DNA of 64,000 bases, from NCBI RefSeq assembly GCF_018263905.1, contig NZ_JAAFZU010000009.1:22903-86902 (forward strand), in the 5' to 3' direction. Under the pieces are notes generated by a model, which was not told the DNA's origin, ran no database searches, and was given only the letters and a program-made list of their open reading frames with translations. This DNA is from Loktanella sp. SALINAS62. Its GTDB lineage: Bacteria > Pseudomonadota > Alphaproteobacteria > Rhodobacterales > Rhodobacteraceae. Below, in pieces: positions 26,085 to 35,856 of this stretch (position 1 is the stretch's first letter; each line of letters starts with the position of its first letter). The position numbers and the translations under genes were made by a program.

Positions 26085-27059
26085 ATGAGCACGGCTTCAC
26101 CCGCCGATTTCTTCGTGTGCGACATCTTTGATGCCGCCCCCAAGGGGGATCTGGGCACGATGGAACATCCGATGTTTTCGTTATCGACCCGGCCCGACCG
26201 GACGATCCGGCATTACATGCGCGGCGATACCACGATCACCGTGACACCGTCGGTCAGGGGGCGCGCGACGATCCACGACAAGGACATCCTGATTTATTGC
26301 ATCAGCCAGCTGATGGCGGCGCTGAACGCGGGCCGCGCGATTGCCCGCACCCTGACGCTGACCGCCCACGACCTGCTGACTGCGACCCAGCGCGATACCG
26401 GCGGCGACAGCTACACCCGGCTGCGCGACGGGTTCGAGCGGCTGGCCGGCACCCGGATCACCACCAACATCGTCACCGGCGATCTGGAAACCACCACCGG
26501 GTTTGGCCTGATCGAAAGCTGGGAGATCGTGCGCAAGTCACGCGGCGGGCGCATGGTCAGTGTGCGGGTCACACTGTCGGACTGGCTGTTCCGGGCGGTC
26601 ACCTCGAAATCGGTGCTGACGCTGTCACGCGATTACTTCAGCCTGCGCAAACCGCTGGAACGCCGCATCTATGAGCTGGCCCGCAAACACTGCGGCCAGC
26701 AACGCACCTGGCGGGCCAGCGTGGCGACGCTGCATGAAAAGGCCGGATCGGATGCGCCCCTGCGGGTGTTTCGTGCGGCCTTGCGCCGGATGATCGTGGC
26801 CGACCTGCTGCCAGATTACACGCTGGAAGAAGAATCCGGCGATCTGATCCGCGTCACCCGGCGCGGGGTCGGGGTGGATCAGGCGGGGATCACGCTCAAG
26901 CCCCAGACCATGGATGCTGCCCGCGCGCTGGCGCCGGGGATGGATGTTTATGCCCTGGAATCCGAATGGCGTGATTTTTGGGTGTCCAGTGGCCGCCCCG
27001 CGCTGCGCTCGGCGGATGCGGCCTATCTGGGATGGCTCAAGGGCCGCATCGCCCGTTAA
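26085..27059 (+). CDS. repA: Replication initiator protein A (RPA family)
   Basis: A 324-residue plasmid replication initiator of the RPA family (Pfam RPA), the type that defines RepA-class replicons of roseobacters. Characteristic segments are DFFVCDIFDAAPKGDLGTME, MFSLSTRPDRTIRHY, the IHDKDILIYCISQLMAALN region, RLRDGFERLAGTRITTNI and YFSLRKPLERRIYELARKHC. These proteins have winged-helix domains that bind iterons. It starts 48 bp after the last iteron and is divergent from parAB. The only initiator in the window, it probably defines the replicon's compatibility. Confidence 0.93.
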   Translation: MSTASPADFFVCDIFDAAPKGDLGTMEHPMFSLSTRPDRTIRHYMRGDTTITVTPSVRGRATIHDKDILIYCISQLMAALNAGRAIARTLTLTAHDLLTATQRDTGGDSYTRLRDGFERLAGTRITTNIVTGDLETTTGFGLIESWEIVRKSRGGRMVSVRVTLSDWLFRAVTSKSVLTLSRDYFSLRKPLERRIYELARKHCGQQRTWRASVATLHEKAGSDAPLRVFRAALRRMIVADLLPDYTLEEESGDLIRVTRRGVGVDQAGITLKPQTMDAARALAPGMDVYALESEWRDFWVSSGRPALRSADAAYLGWLKGRIAR

Positions 27060-27063
27060 GCGA

Positions 27064-28173
27064 TCAGCGGTAATGTTCCACGATCAGGATGGATTCACCC
27101 GCCGTCATCACCATCGGGCCAAGGATGTCGCTGGCCTTTTGTGATTGCAGCGTGATTACGTCGCCCGCGGCGACGTCCAGCCAGCGGCTGATGGCACTGG
27201 TGCCGGTCCGGTGGCCGCTCCAACTGCGCGCATAGGATGACTGCCCAATGCCGGGAAACCGGGTGCCGTTGACCGCAACCGACAGATTGAACGCCACCCG
27301 CTGCAATGTGCCGCCATCCCCTGTGACCTGCCCATGGATCCGCACACGTCCTGCCTGCAGGCATTGGATGCCATCACCCAAGCGTGCAAAGACCGCCGTG
27401 TCGTGCATGTCAGCGACCCCGTTCATCGGCACATCCGCAAAGTCGAGCGACAGCAGATCGGTCGTGGTGTCGGTATTGCGCAACTGGCACAGCGCGGGGG
27501 GCTGCGGGCCAGTGGCCACCACAGGCGTCGCGGGCAGCGTCACGGCCCCGGTGGCCGCATCGATGCGCAGTGCTTCGACAAAGCTGGGGCCATCCGCACT
27601 GACCTTGATTGCGAAATCGTCGTTGCCTGCCAGCCCCATTTCCGCCCGGCCCGACCAGCCCGACTGGAACAGCAGGCTGGCGGTATCGATGGCGGTGGCC
27701 TTGTTGACCTTTAACTGGTGGCCCGCACCCGCATGGGTCAGCAGCGTGGCGTCCGACGCGACGACCAGACGGTTGGTCTCGTCGGATGCGGCGTTCACAC
27801 CGACGCCCGCCAGATTGTCCAGATCGGGGGGGCCGCCGATCCGGTCCCAGCCCGCACCGGTGTTGACCCGCAGCATGCCGCCCGCCCGGTCCCACAGCCG
27901 CCAGCCGATCGCCGGGGTCACGAACAGCCAGCCACCACCGGCAAAGGCTGCGATTTGCCCATCGTGTCCGGCCCAGACCCCGGTGGGGGCGGTGCCCAGA
28001 TGCCAGCAGGCGCCCTCTGCCGGGGCTGCGGGCGGCAGGACGGCGTCGAACGCTTCGAGTGTGCCCTGAACGATCAGGTCCAGCCGTTCGAGGGCTTCGT
28101 TATGGGTCACGTGTTTTTGCGCCTGTGCGGCTTCCAGAAACGGAAGATCAAGGCGGGGGGAAAAGGTGGTCAT
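27064..28173 (-). CDS. DUF2793 domain protein (phage tail/GTA-like structural protein)
   Basis: A 369-residue protein. The first about 90 residues match the DUF2793 pattern common in Rhodobacterales: LDLPFLEAAQAQKHVTHNEA, then WHLGTAPTGVWAGHDGQIAA and WLFVTPAIGWRLWDRAGG. The rest is beta-rich and Gly/Thr-rich, like tail-fibre or adhesin tips. DUF2793 genes occur near gene-transfer-agent and phage tail genes, but no other phage gene is nearby here, and it lies between the replication module and glycan genes. The stop is 4 nt from that of the convergent repA. Function is unknown; a surface or particle-associated role is a guess. Confidence 0.75.
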   Translation of the reverse strand: MTTFSPRLDLPFLEAAQAQKHVTHNEALERLDLIVQGTLEAFDAVLPPAAPAEGACWHLGTAPTGVWAGHDGQIAAFAGGGWLFVTPAIGWRLWDRAGGMLRVNTGAGWDRIGGPPDLDNLAGVGVNAASDETNRLVVASDATLLTHAGAGHQLKVNKATAIDTASLLFQSGWSGRAEMGLAGNDDFAIKVSADGPSFVEALRIDAATGAVTLPATPVVATGPQPPALCQLRNTDTTTDLLSLDFADVPMNGVADMHDTAVFARLGDGIQCLQAGRVRIHGQVTGDGGTLQRVAFNLSVAVNGTRFPGIGQSSYARSWSGHRTGTSAISRWLDVAAGDVITLQSQKASDILGPMVMTAGESILIVEHYR

Positions 28174-28356
28174 GCGCGCAGGCTCCGGTGATTGGGGATC
28201 GCGCGATGATGTCCCGCGTCACAGTGAACGGGGTCTGACCGCAGCGTGCGCTGCATGGGGCGGGATCGCAACGGTCGCGGGTAGCGCAGACCTTGACCCC
28301 GCAACCTGCATCCGACATCGGTGAAGACCATCGCACTGCAGATCACAGGATGCCCC

Positions 28357-29523
28357 ATGACCCCGCGAAAACTGGCCGTCTGCGCGATCTGCCGCAATGA
28401 ACGGGACTATGTCGTGGAATGGATTGCCCATTACCGCGCGCTGGGGTTCCAGACGATCCACATCTACGACAACCACAGCGATGACGGCACCAGCGAACTT
28501 TTAGCTGCATTGCACGATCTGGGGGTGATCCACCGCACGTTCTGGCCGCGTCGCCCGGCCGTGCCGCCGCAGCGGGATGCCTACAATCATTTTCTAGAAA
28601 CGCATGCCCGCGACCACGACTACGTGCTGGTCTGCGATCTGGACGAATTCCTGATTTTCGATGCTGGATTGGACGTGAACGGCTTTTTGGATCGGGCCGA
28701 GGCGCGGCACGGAGCAGTGGGGGCGATCGCCATTCCTTGGCTGATCTTCGGGTCGAGCGGGCAGGAGGTCCAGACACCAGGGTTGGTGCTGGACCGCTTT
28801 CGCATGGCAGCAGACCGCACGGCGGCGGATGTGAAAACGATATTCAACCCACGCTGCACCTACAGCTTTCGCACCCATATCGCCGATCTGGTGCAGGGGG
28901 CCTATATAGACAGCGCCCTGCGGCCCTATGTCCGCGATCCCGCCATGCCTATCCGGATGGCGGCCCCTATGCCGGGGCTGGCGCGGATCCATCACTATTA
29001 TACCAAGTCACGCGCCGAATGGGATCGCCGGGCGCAACTGCCAAAGGCGGATCGGCCGACGCAGGAATTGCGCCGGGCAGAAACCTTCGAGGCGCATCAC
29101 CGCTATACCAACCGGGTCGATGCCGCTGACCGCGTTCTGCCCGCCGTCCGGGCTAGGATCTCCGGGATCGACAATGCCCTGACCGACCGTTTTGCCGGGT
29201 TCGATGCCATCACGATCACGGCCGCCTATGGCGACTGGGGGCGATTCTTTGGTCTGCTGCATGACGTGCCCGAAGGCGCCAGTCCCAGGGTGCGTATCGT
29301 GGGCGAAGGGGAGGTCGCCGCCGAATATCAGGTGCCTGCCTATCCCACAGGCCAGCCGGGGGTCCACTGGTTCAGCTTTCGGCGCAAGTGGAAGCCGCGG
29401 TTCGGCCGGTCGGTCCTGTCGGTCGTGGGGGCCATACCATCCACCCGCATCAACCTGCGGATTCTGGCCGACGGGGTAGCGCCGCGCACGACCTTTGATC
29501 TGGACAGTTTGATCCGCCGCTGA
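28357..29523 (+). CDS. GT2-like glycosyltransferase (Glyco_tranf_2_4 type)
   Basis: A 388-residue transferase. The ATG at 28357 is preferred over an in-frame GTG at 28321. The N-terminal domain has CAICRNERDYVVEWIAHYRA, TIHIYDNHSDDGTSELL and the metal site VLVCDLDEFLIF, the signature of Glyco_tranf_2_4 (PF13704) proteins. HHYYTKSRAEWDRR is a conserved acceptor-side segment in this group. The C-terminal about 110 residues are unassigned and beta-rich. It precedes the GDP-fucose genes but is separated by 121 bp, so its place in that operon is uncertain. Donor and acceptor are unknown. Confidence 0.8.
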   Translation: MTPRKLAVCAICRNERDYVVEWIAHYRALGFQTIHIYDNHSDDGTSELLAALHDLGVIHRTFWPRRPAVPPQRDAYNHFLETHARDHDYVLVCDLDEFLIFDAGLDVNGFLDRAEARHGAVGAIAIPWLIFGSSGQEVQTPGLVLDRFRMAADRTAADVKTIFNPRCTYSFRTHIADLVQGAYIDSALRPYVRDPAMPIRMAAPMPGLARIHHYYTKSRAEWDRRAQLPKADRPTQELRRAETFEAHHRYTNRVDAADRVLPAVRARISGIDNALTDRFAGFDAITITAAYGDWGRFFGLLHDVPEGASPRVRIVGEGEVAAEYQVPAYPTGQPGVHWFSFRRKWKPRFGRSVLSVVGAIPSTRINLRILADGVAPRTTFDLDSLIRR

Positions 29524-29644
29524 ACGGGTATGGGGCATGATTTGTGCCCTTAAACCCGCACCTAGTGCACTGCCGTTCCACCGTGTCTTGTCGTGGCCAC
29601 CGTCCGCGCCATAAGTGTCTCGGCACGACAAAAGGGGCGGCAGC

Positions 29645-30766
29645 ATGACAAAACGGGCTTTGATTACCGGCGTGACCGGACAGGACGGCAGCTATCTGGC
29701 CGAATTCCTGCTTGACCGCGGATACGAGGTGCATGGCATCAAGCGCCGCGCGTCGCTGTTCAACACGGGCCGGGTCGATCACATCTATCAGGACCCCCAT
29801 ACCGACAACCAGCGGTTCCAGCTGCATTACGGCGACCTGACCGACAGTTCCAACCTGACCCGCATCATCAGCGAAGTGCAGCCCGACGAGGTCTATAACC
29901 TGGGCGCGCAGAGCCACGTCGCCGTCAGCTTTGAGGCGCCCGAATACACGGCGGATGTCGATGGCATGGGCACCCTGCGCCTGCTGGAAGCGATCCGCTT
30001 TCTGGGGCTGGAAAAAAAGACCCGATTTTATCAGGCATCCACGTCCGAACTTTATGGTCTGGTGCAGGAAACACCGCAGACCGAAACCACGCCGTTCCAT
30101 CCCCGTAGCCCCTATGCGGTCGCCAAGATGTATGCCTATTGGATCACCGTGAACTACCGCGAAGCCTACGATATGTTTGCCTGCAACGGCATCTTGTTCA
30201 ACCACGAAAGCCCGCGTCGGGGCGAGACGTTCGTGACGCGCAAGATCACCCGGGGCCTCGCCAATATCGCCATGGGACTGGAGGAATGCCTGTTCATGGG
30301 TAACATCGATAGTCTGCGCGACTGGGGCCATGCCCGCGATTATGTCCGCATGCAGTGGATGATGCTGCAACAGGACAGGCCAGAGGATTACGTCATCGCC
30401 ACCGGTGTGCAGTATTCCGTGCGCGATTTCATCACGTGGTCGGCTGCTGAAATGGGCGTCTCGCTTGCATTCACCGGCACCGGCGTGGACGAGATCGCGA
30501 CCATCACGGACGTGGCCGGCGATCTGGCCCCGCATATTGCGGTGGGCGATATCGTCATGCGGATCGACCCGCGCTATTTCCGCCCCGCAGAGGTTGAAAC
30601 CCTGCTGGGCAACCCCGCCAAGGCGAAAAAGAACCTGGGCTGGACACCCGAGATCACGGCGCAGGAGATGTGCGCCGAAATGGTCCGCGAAGACCTCAAA
30701 TCTGCGCGCCGCCACGCCCTGCTGAAAACCCACGGTCTGGACCTGCCGGTCAGCTTGGAGGGTTAG
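29645..30766 (+). CDS. gmd: GDP-mannose 4,6-dehydratase
   Basis: A 373-residue SDR enzyme converting GDP-D-mannose to GDP-4-keto-6-deoxymannose. The start at 29645 is preceded by AAGGGGCGG and gives the standard N-terminus. NADP site [31 protein letters not shown], catalytic Thr/Tyr/Lys in ASTSELYG and [12 protein letters not shown], and [15 protein letters not shown] are all typical. Full length. It supplies the Fcl encoded 5 bp downstream. This pathway makes GDP-L-fucose, or GDP-D-rhamnose if another reductase is used. Confidence 0.96.
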   Translation: MTKRALITGVTGQDGSYLAEFLLDRGYEVHGIKRRASLFNTGRVDHIYQDPHTDNQRFQLHYGDLTDSSNLTRIISEVQPDEVYNLGAQSHVAVSFEAPEYTADVDGMGTLRLLEAIRFLGLEKKTRFYQASTSELYGLVQETPQTETTPFHPRSPYAVAKMYAYWITVNYREAYDMFACNGILFNHESPRRGETFVTRKITRGLANIAMGLEECLFMGNIDSLRDWGHARDYVRMQWMMLQQDRPEDYVIATGVQYSVRDFITWSAAEMGVSLAFTGTGVDEIATITDVAGDLAPHIAVGDIVMRIDPRYFRPAEVETLLGNPAKAKKNLGWTPEITAQEMCAEMVREDLKSARRHALLKTHGLDLPVSLEG

Positions 30767-30770
30767 GGCT

Positions 30771-31739
30771 GTGCGCATCTACATCGCGGGCCATCGCGGC
30801 ATGGTGGGGGGGGCGATCCTGCGGCAGTTGGCGGCGCGGGGCACGGATGAGCTGATCACCCGCTCCAGTGCCGAACTGGACCTGACAGATCAGCGCGCGG
30901 TGGCCGATTTCATGGCGGTGGAAAAACCCGATGCGGTGATCCTTGCGGCGGCACGCGTGGGTGGGATCATCGCCAACAACACCTATCCGGCGCAGTTCAT
31001 CTATGAAAACCTGATGATGGAATGCAATGTCATCCATCAGGCCCATGCGCAGGGTGTGCAGCACCTGCTGCAACTGGGATCAAGCTGCATCTATCCGCGC
31101 GCGGCCCCGCAGCCGATGGCCGAAGACGCGCTGCTGACTGGCCCGCTGGAACCCACCAACGAACCCTATGCCGTGGCCAAGATCGCGGGCATCAAGCTGT
31201 GTGAAAGCTACAACCGGCAGTATGGCCGCGACTATCGGTCGGTGATGCCCACGAATTTGTATGGTCCGGGCGACAATTTTCACCCCGAAAATTCCCATGT
31301 GCTGCCCGCGATGATCTTGCGGTTCCATGCCGCCAAACAGGCGGGCGATGCGTCCGTCACCATCTGGGGGTCTGGCACGCCGATGCGCGAATTCCTGCAT
31401 GTGGACGACATGGCGGCGGCGTCGCTGTTCGTGATGGATCTGGACCGGGGGCGCTATGAGGCGGAGACCGAACCGATGCTGAGCCATATCAACGTGGGCA
31501 CTGGGCAGGACGTCACCATTCTGGAACTGGCGCAAATGGTGGCGGCGGCTGTGGGGTATCAGGGCGCGATCCTGACCGATCCCAGCCGCCCCAATGGCGC
31601 GCCCCGCAAGCTGATGGATGTGTCACGGCTGGCCCGGATGGGCTGGACCGCGCGGATCGGGCTGGCCGAGGGCATTGCGCAGACCTATGCGTGGTATCTG
31701 GACCAGCTGGACGCCGGGACGGCCGTGCGCGCCAAGTAG
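30771..31739 (+). CDS. fcl: GDP-L-fucose synthase
   Basis: A 322-residue bifunctional 3,5-epimerase/4-reductase completing GDP-L-fucose synthesis. The start codon is GTG, 4 nt after the gmd stop. It has the NADP site [15 protein letters not shown], the serine loop [15 protein letters not shown], catalytic [15 protein letters not shown], and the epimerase Cys/His pair region ([19 protein letters not shown]). The length matches E. coli WcaG. It is followed by a repeat-like intergenic stretch before manC. Confidence 0.95.
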   Translation: MRIYIAGHRGMVGGAILRQLAARGTDELITRSSAELDLTDQRAVADFMAVEKPDAVILAAARVGGIIANNTYPAQFIYENLMMECNVIHQAHAQGVQHLLQLGSSCIYPRAAPQPMAEDALLTGPLEPTNEPYAVAKIAGIKLCESYNRQYGRDYRSVMPTNLYGPGDNFHPENSHVLPAMILRFHAAKQAGDASVTIWGSGTPMREFLHVDDMAAASLFVMDLDRGRYEAETEPMLSHINVGTGQDVTILELAQMVAAAVGYQGAILTDPSRPNGAPRKLMDVSRLARMGWTARIGLAEGIAQTYAWYLDQLDAGTAVRAK

Positions 31740-31743
31740 GACA

Positions 31744-31776
31744 GGTGCCTCCGGCGGGAGTATTTGGGGCAAGATG
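31744..31776. repeat. Rhodobacterales-style intergenic repeat / terminator-like element
   Basis: The fcl-manC gap (31740-31943) begins with a stretch containing GCCTCCGGCGGGAGTATTT followed by GGGGCAAGATGATG. I recognise this as a form of a short element seen downstream of many genes in Rhodobacterales genomes. A small CTCC/GGAG hairpin followed by TATTT fits a weak terminator. The remaining about 165 bp hold no recognised gene and presumably the manC promoter. Confidence 0.4.
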
Positions 31777-31943
31777 ATGCGGGCCGGGTATCATCAATGA
31801 CCGATGAGGGCCTTTAGCGGGCGTATTTCGAAGAAAGCGAGGTGCGGGGACTATCCCGGCCTCGTCGAAAAGAACAGATTGCGGCATCGTGATGCCATGT
31901 TTTGCCAGTAGGCTGGCGCAAAGAATATGATGAGGTTTCCCCG

Positions 31944-33359
31944 ATGATCACTCCGGTCTTGTTGTGCGGTGGGGCGGGCACGCGGCTGTGGCCGCTGTCG
32001 CGCAAGAGCTATCCCAAGCAGTTTTCACCGCTGATGGGCGATGAAAGCCTGTTTCAGGCCAGCGCCCGCCGTCTGGCCGGGGACGGCTATGCAGCCCCCG
32101 TCGTCGTGACCGCCGATGCGTTCCGGTTCATCGTCACCGAACAATTGGCCGAAGCGGAGATCGCCCCCGGTGCGGTGCTGATCGAACCGATGGGCCGCGA
32201 TACCGCCCCTGCTGTGCTGGCCGCCGCCCTGCATCTGTTCGCGGCCGACCCCGACGGTGTGATGCTGGTGGCCCCGTCCGATCACGTGATCCCCGATGCC
32301 GATGCGTTCAACGCGACGGTGCAGGCGGCCCTGCCTGCGGCGCGCAACGGGCGGCTGGTGACATTCGGGATCGGGCCTGACCGGGCGGAAACAGGTTACG
32401 GTTATCTGGAACTGGCGGCGAAACCTGTCGGTGCTGATCCCGTGCCGCTGCCGCTGAAGGCCTTTGTCGAAAAGCCCGATGCCGCCACCGCACAGGACAT
32501 GCTGGATGCGGGCCGCTATCTGTGGAACGCGGGGATCTTTTTGTTTTCGGTGCGCGCCATCGTCGCGGCCTATACCCGTTTTGCCCCCGACATGGTGACG
32601 GCGGTGCAGGCCGCACTGGACGGGGCAAAATCCGATCTGGGGTTCACCCGGCTGGCCGCGACCCATTGGGAACAGGCCGCTGCGATTTCGATCGACTACG
32701 CCGTCATGGAAAAGGCGGATAACCTGTCGGTCGTGCCCTACGGCGGGCGCTGGTCCGATCTGGGCGACTGGGCCGCGGTCTGGCGCGAGACGCAGGACGG
32801 GGGCCTGTCGCTGTCCGGCCCCGCCACGGCGCTGGATTGCGACAATACCCTGCTGCGATCAGAGGTCGAAGGTCAGGCCATCGTCGGCATCGGCCTGTCG
32901 GACATCGTGGCCATCGCCATGCCCGACGCCGTGCTGATCGCCCACAAGGACCGCACGCAGGACGTCAAGCAGGCGGTCGCGGAGCTGAAACGCAAGAAAG
33001 CCCCGCAGGCCGAAGCGTTCCCCAAGGATCACCGCCCCTGGGGCTGGTTCGAAAGCCTGGTCGTGGGCGAGCGGTTTCAGGTCAAACGCATCGTGGTCCA
33101 CCCCGGTGCGGCGCTGAGCCTGCAAAGCCATCACCACCGGTCCGAGCACTGGATCGTCGTGCAGGGCACGGCAAAGGTGACGGTGGACGACGCGGTGCAA
33201 CTGATTTCCGAAAACCAGTCGGTCTATATTCCGCTGGGGGCCGTGCACCGAATGGAAAACCCCGGCAAGGTGCCGATGGTCCTGATTGAAGTGCAGACCG
33301 GCAGCTATCTGGGCGAAGACGACATCATCCGCTACGAAGACGTCTATGCCCGCGAGTGA
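31944..33359 (+). CDS. manC: Mannose-1-phosphate guanylyltransferase / mannose-6-phosphate isomerase
   Basis: A 471-residue bifunctional enzyme (type II PMI-GMP) making GDP-mannose. The start at 31944 gives MITPVLLCGGAGTRLWPLSR with the GMP loop GGAGTRLWPLSRKSYPKQF; the second GMP motif is AFVEKPD. The C-terminal cupin (from about residue 350) holds the isomerase site: PWGWFESLVVGERFQVKRI, LQSHHHRSEHW and GAVHRMENPG. It feeds gmd/fcl and, with the phosphomannomutase at 9730, completes fructose-6-P to GDP-fucose on this replicon. Confidence 0.95.
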   Translation: MITPVLLCGGAGTRLWPLSRKSYPKQFSPLMGDESLFQASARRLAGDGYAAPVVVTADAFRFIVTEQLAEAEIAPGAVLIEPMGRDTAPAVLAAALHLFAADPDGVMLVAPSDHVIPDADAFNATVQAALPAARNGRLVTFGIGPDRAETGYGYLELAAKPVGADPVPLPLKAFVEKPDAATAQDMLDAGRYLWNAGIFLFSVRAIVAAYTRFAPDMVTAVQAALDGAKSDLGFTRLAATHWEQAAAISIDYAVMEKADNLSVVPYGGRWSDLGDWAAVWRETQDGGLSLSGPATALDCDNTLLRSEVEGQAIVGIGLSDIVAIAMPDAVLIAHKDRTQDVKQAVAELKRKKAPQAEAFPKDHRPWGWFESLVVGERFQVKRIVVHPGAALSLQSHHHRSEHWIVVQGTAKVTVDDAVQLISENQSVYIPLGAVHRMENPGKVPMVLIEVQTGSYLGEDDIIRYEDVYARE

Positions 33360-33480
33360 CGTCGACATAAACCGGATCATCCTTACGGTGGTATGACGGT
33401 CGATCCGTGCAGGGGCATAAATCGGCCATATTCCTTGGCGACAAAGACGGTCACGTCTGTTGTTATCAAGGATAAGTCGC

Positions 33481-34080
33481 ATGTCCCGGTATTGGTTCAT
33501 TGGTTCACTGGTTGTTACAGGCGTTGCCGCGCTGAAAACCGTTCTTGTCACCAGCTTTGTGCTGACGGCCGATCAGGTCGATATGGCCACGATCGGCGGG
33601 CTGTTCGTGCTGTTTGCCGCGATGACGGCGGGGGCGGGGTATATCGGTGTCACGCAGTTGCGGGGCTACATGATGGATCAGCGCCGCAAACGGGTCGCCC
33701 CCGGCGCCGGTGAACCCGTGGCCAAGGAAACGATCATCGCCCGCTGTGCGCAGGACTGGGCGCTGTCGCAGGCCGAAGCCGATGTCGCCATTTTCGTGGC
33801 CAAGGGGTTTTCCAACAGCGAAATTGCCGAGATGCGCGGTTGCGCCATTTCCACGGTGAAATCTCAACTGGGCGCGATCTATACCAAATCGGGGCTGGGG
33901 TCGCGGTATCAGCTGATGGCCTTTGTCACGGACGAGGTCTGTTCGATGGCCAAGGTTGCCGATACACTGCGGCCTGCCGCCCGCCTTGAGACCCGCAAGG
34001 TGCTGCCGCTGGTCGGGCGTGCCCGCAGGTCCGCTGCCGTGGCACAGTCCGACACACCGCAGCAGCGCATCGCGGGCTGA
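33481..34080 (+). CDS. Membrane-anchored LuxR-type helix-turn-helix regulator
   Basis: A 199-residue protein. Two N-terminal membrane helices (about residues 4-27 and 38-60) are followed by a cytoplasmic LuxR/GerE HTH (about 85-150): LSQAEADVAIFVAKGFSNSE and IAEMRGCAISTVKSQLGAIY. There is no receiver or autoinducer domain. Membrane HTH proteins of this kind often control surface structures. It is convergent with the tad operon (9-bp gap) and downstream of manC, so control of pilus or glycan genes is plausible but unproven. The ATG at 33481 is chosen over an upstream in-frame ATG at 33460. Confidence 0.8.
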   Translation: MSRYWFIGSLVVTGVAALKTVLVTSFVLTADQVDMATIGGLFVLFAAMTAGAGYIGVTQLRGYMMDQRRKRVAPGAGEPVAKETIIARCAQDWALSQAEADVAIFVAKGFSNSEIAEMRGCAISTVKSQLGAIYTKSGLGSRYQLMAFVTDEVCSMAKVADTLRPAARLETRKVLPLVGRARRSAAVAQSDTPQQRIAG

Positions 34081-34089
34081 ACCGGGGAA

Positions 34090-35856
34090 TTATTGCACCA
34101 GCCGGATCAGCTCGCAATGATGGCCCGTCAGGGTCAACTCACCCTCGCCCAGTTGCAGCCCGGTGGGGGCCAGCACACCGTCGACAACCGCATCCAGCGG
34201 TCCAGTCAGCCCGGCCAGGATCTGTCCCGGTAGCGCGGCCATCACCGTGTCCAGCACCGGGGCCACCAGCGTGTCGACCAGCCCGGCGTCTTCTGGTTTG
34301 ACGCGCAGTTCCAGATTACCCGGCGACAGCAGGTCCGCGATTGCGGTCGATGTCAGCTGCCCTGATCCGAACCCGGCACGGGTGCGCCCGGCCGCAACAT
34401 CGGCGCGGGTAAAGGCGATGGTGTCGATGGCGGATTGGCCGACCGTGGCCGTGCTGCGCGCCTGCAGGGTAATGCCGGACACCACCAGATCGGGCAGCAG
34501 CGGCAGTTCGATCCGGATCGTCAGGTCCAGCAGGTCCGCGAAATCAAGTGTTGCGGGATCGACGGGCACCCCTGCGGGCAGTGTGCCCAGATAAAGGGCC
34601 GCAACCGATGTGCCGTTGCCGGGATGCAGCGGTGTGTGGCTGGTGCGAAAGCGCGCCACCACATCGTCGGGATCTGATCCGGTGCAGCTGATCCGGTCCA
34701 GCGTGGCGGTCGATCCGGCCAGTTCCACGCGCAGTGGCAAATTGATCTGCGTGGCCGTCACGCCAATGTCCAGCGGGCCCAGCACATCGGGGGCCAGCGT
34801 CACATCGGCATTCAGCCGGGCGGCGGCGCGGTTCAGCGTGGTGTCCGCCTCTCCGATGGCGATCCAGCCCGATTGCGCGGGCGGCGCGCCCGATGCGATG
34901 TCGGCGGTGACGGATGTGACGCCGGGCACGGCAAGGTCCGTCGCCAGATCCAGCGTGGTGGCGGCCCCGCCGGTGGCCACCAGCCCGCGCAACAGATCCA
35001 GTGCAGAGGCGTCGAGCCCATCCAGAAATTCGATCACGGTCAGCCCCAGATCGGTATCCGCGCCGCTGATCAGGTCCGTCATCGCAAACCCTTGGGCACG
35101 GGCGGCATTTGCCACCGGGTCAAGTGCGGCAGCGGCGGGGTCGGGGACCAGTTCGCGCAGGGCGGCCAGTGCCCGGTCATCGGTGGTCGTGCCGTCCAGA
35201 ATGGCCGCCGGATTGGCATTGGTGCCGGTGTCGATGCCCACCACCAGATCACCGACGCGCAGCCGGGCGCTGGCCAAGCTGTCGATATCGGCAGGCGTCA
35301 GGTTGGGATCGGTGCCGAACCGGCGCGCAATGGCAGTGTTCAGGTCCAGCGCATCCAGCCGTGCGATATGGCTCGTCAGCGAAAAGCTGGCGGCCCCGGT
35401 CCGTGTGGCGGTGGCGCGCCCGGTGACCGGCACCTGTGTCGCATCGGTGAAGATCTGCGCGAAATACAGCGGGGCCGCATCGGACAGCGTGACCGCGACC
35501 GCATTGATGCGGGGGTGTCCCGTGGGCAGGGGCATAAAGCGGTCGGCAGGTGCGATGGCAGGATTGCGCCGGAACCGACCCGTCTGCAGGTCCTGCAAGG
35601 TATCGGTCGCGCGCCCGTTGCGCCCCAGTGCGGTATCGGCGCGGATCTGCGCTGCGGCTGTGTCGGTCATGACGCTGATCGCGGTCAGGTCGCTGGTCGC
35701 CTGCAGTTGCGCGCGTTCGCGGTAAAGCGCGCCGATATCCACGCCAAAAGCCACAAAGCCCATCAGCACGGTCATGAGCAGCCCCACCACGACGGCGACG
35801 GCGCCGTCCTCATTCCGCGCGAAACGGGTGGGCCAGGTGGCGTTAATAAGCGACAT
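34090..35856 (-). CDS. tadG: TadG-like pilus assembly protein
   Basis: A 588-residue protein with the TadG/TadE_N-type start: RNEDGAVAVVVGLLMTVLMG, a prepilin-like G-A-V segment then a membrane helix, and the following FGVDIGALYRERAQLQATSD typical of TadG. The large remainder is extracytoplasmic and low in complexity (Ala/Asp/Thr-rich), with one cysteine pair (ISCTGSDPDD and LTGHHCELI). The ATG at 35856 overlaps the tadE 3' end by 14 nt. It is the last gene of the tad operon and probably a minor pseudopilin-associated protein. It is longer than many TadG proteins (about 450-550). Confidence 0.83.
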   Translation of the reverse strand: MSLINATWPTRFARNEDGAVAVVVGLLMTVLMGFVAFGVDIGALYRERAQLQATSDLTAISVMTDTAAAQIRADTALGRNGRATDTLQDLQTGRFRRNPAIAPADRFMPLPTGHPRINAVAVTLSDAAPLYFAQIFTDATQVPVTGRATATRTGAASFSLTSHIARLDALDLNTAIARRFGTDPNLTPADIDSLASARLRVGDLVVGIDTGTNANPAAILDGTTTDDRALAALRELVPDPAAAALDPVANAARAQGFAMTDLISGADTDLGLTVIEFLDGLDASALDLLRGLVATGGAATTLDLATDLAVPGVTSVTADIASGAPPAQSGWIAIGEADTTLNRAAARLNADVTLAPDVLGPLDIGVTATQINLPLRVELAGSTATLDRISCTGSDPDDVVARFRTSHTPLHPGNGTSVAALYLGTLPAGVPVDPATLDFADLLDLTIRIELPLLPDLVVSGITLQARSTATVGQSAIDTIAFTRADVAAGRTRAGFGSGQLTSTAIADLLSPGNLELRVKPEDAGLVDTLVAPVLDTVMAALPGQILAGLTGPLDAVVDGVLAPTGLQLGEGELTLTGHHCELIRLVQ

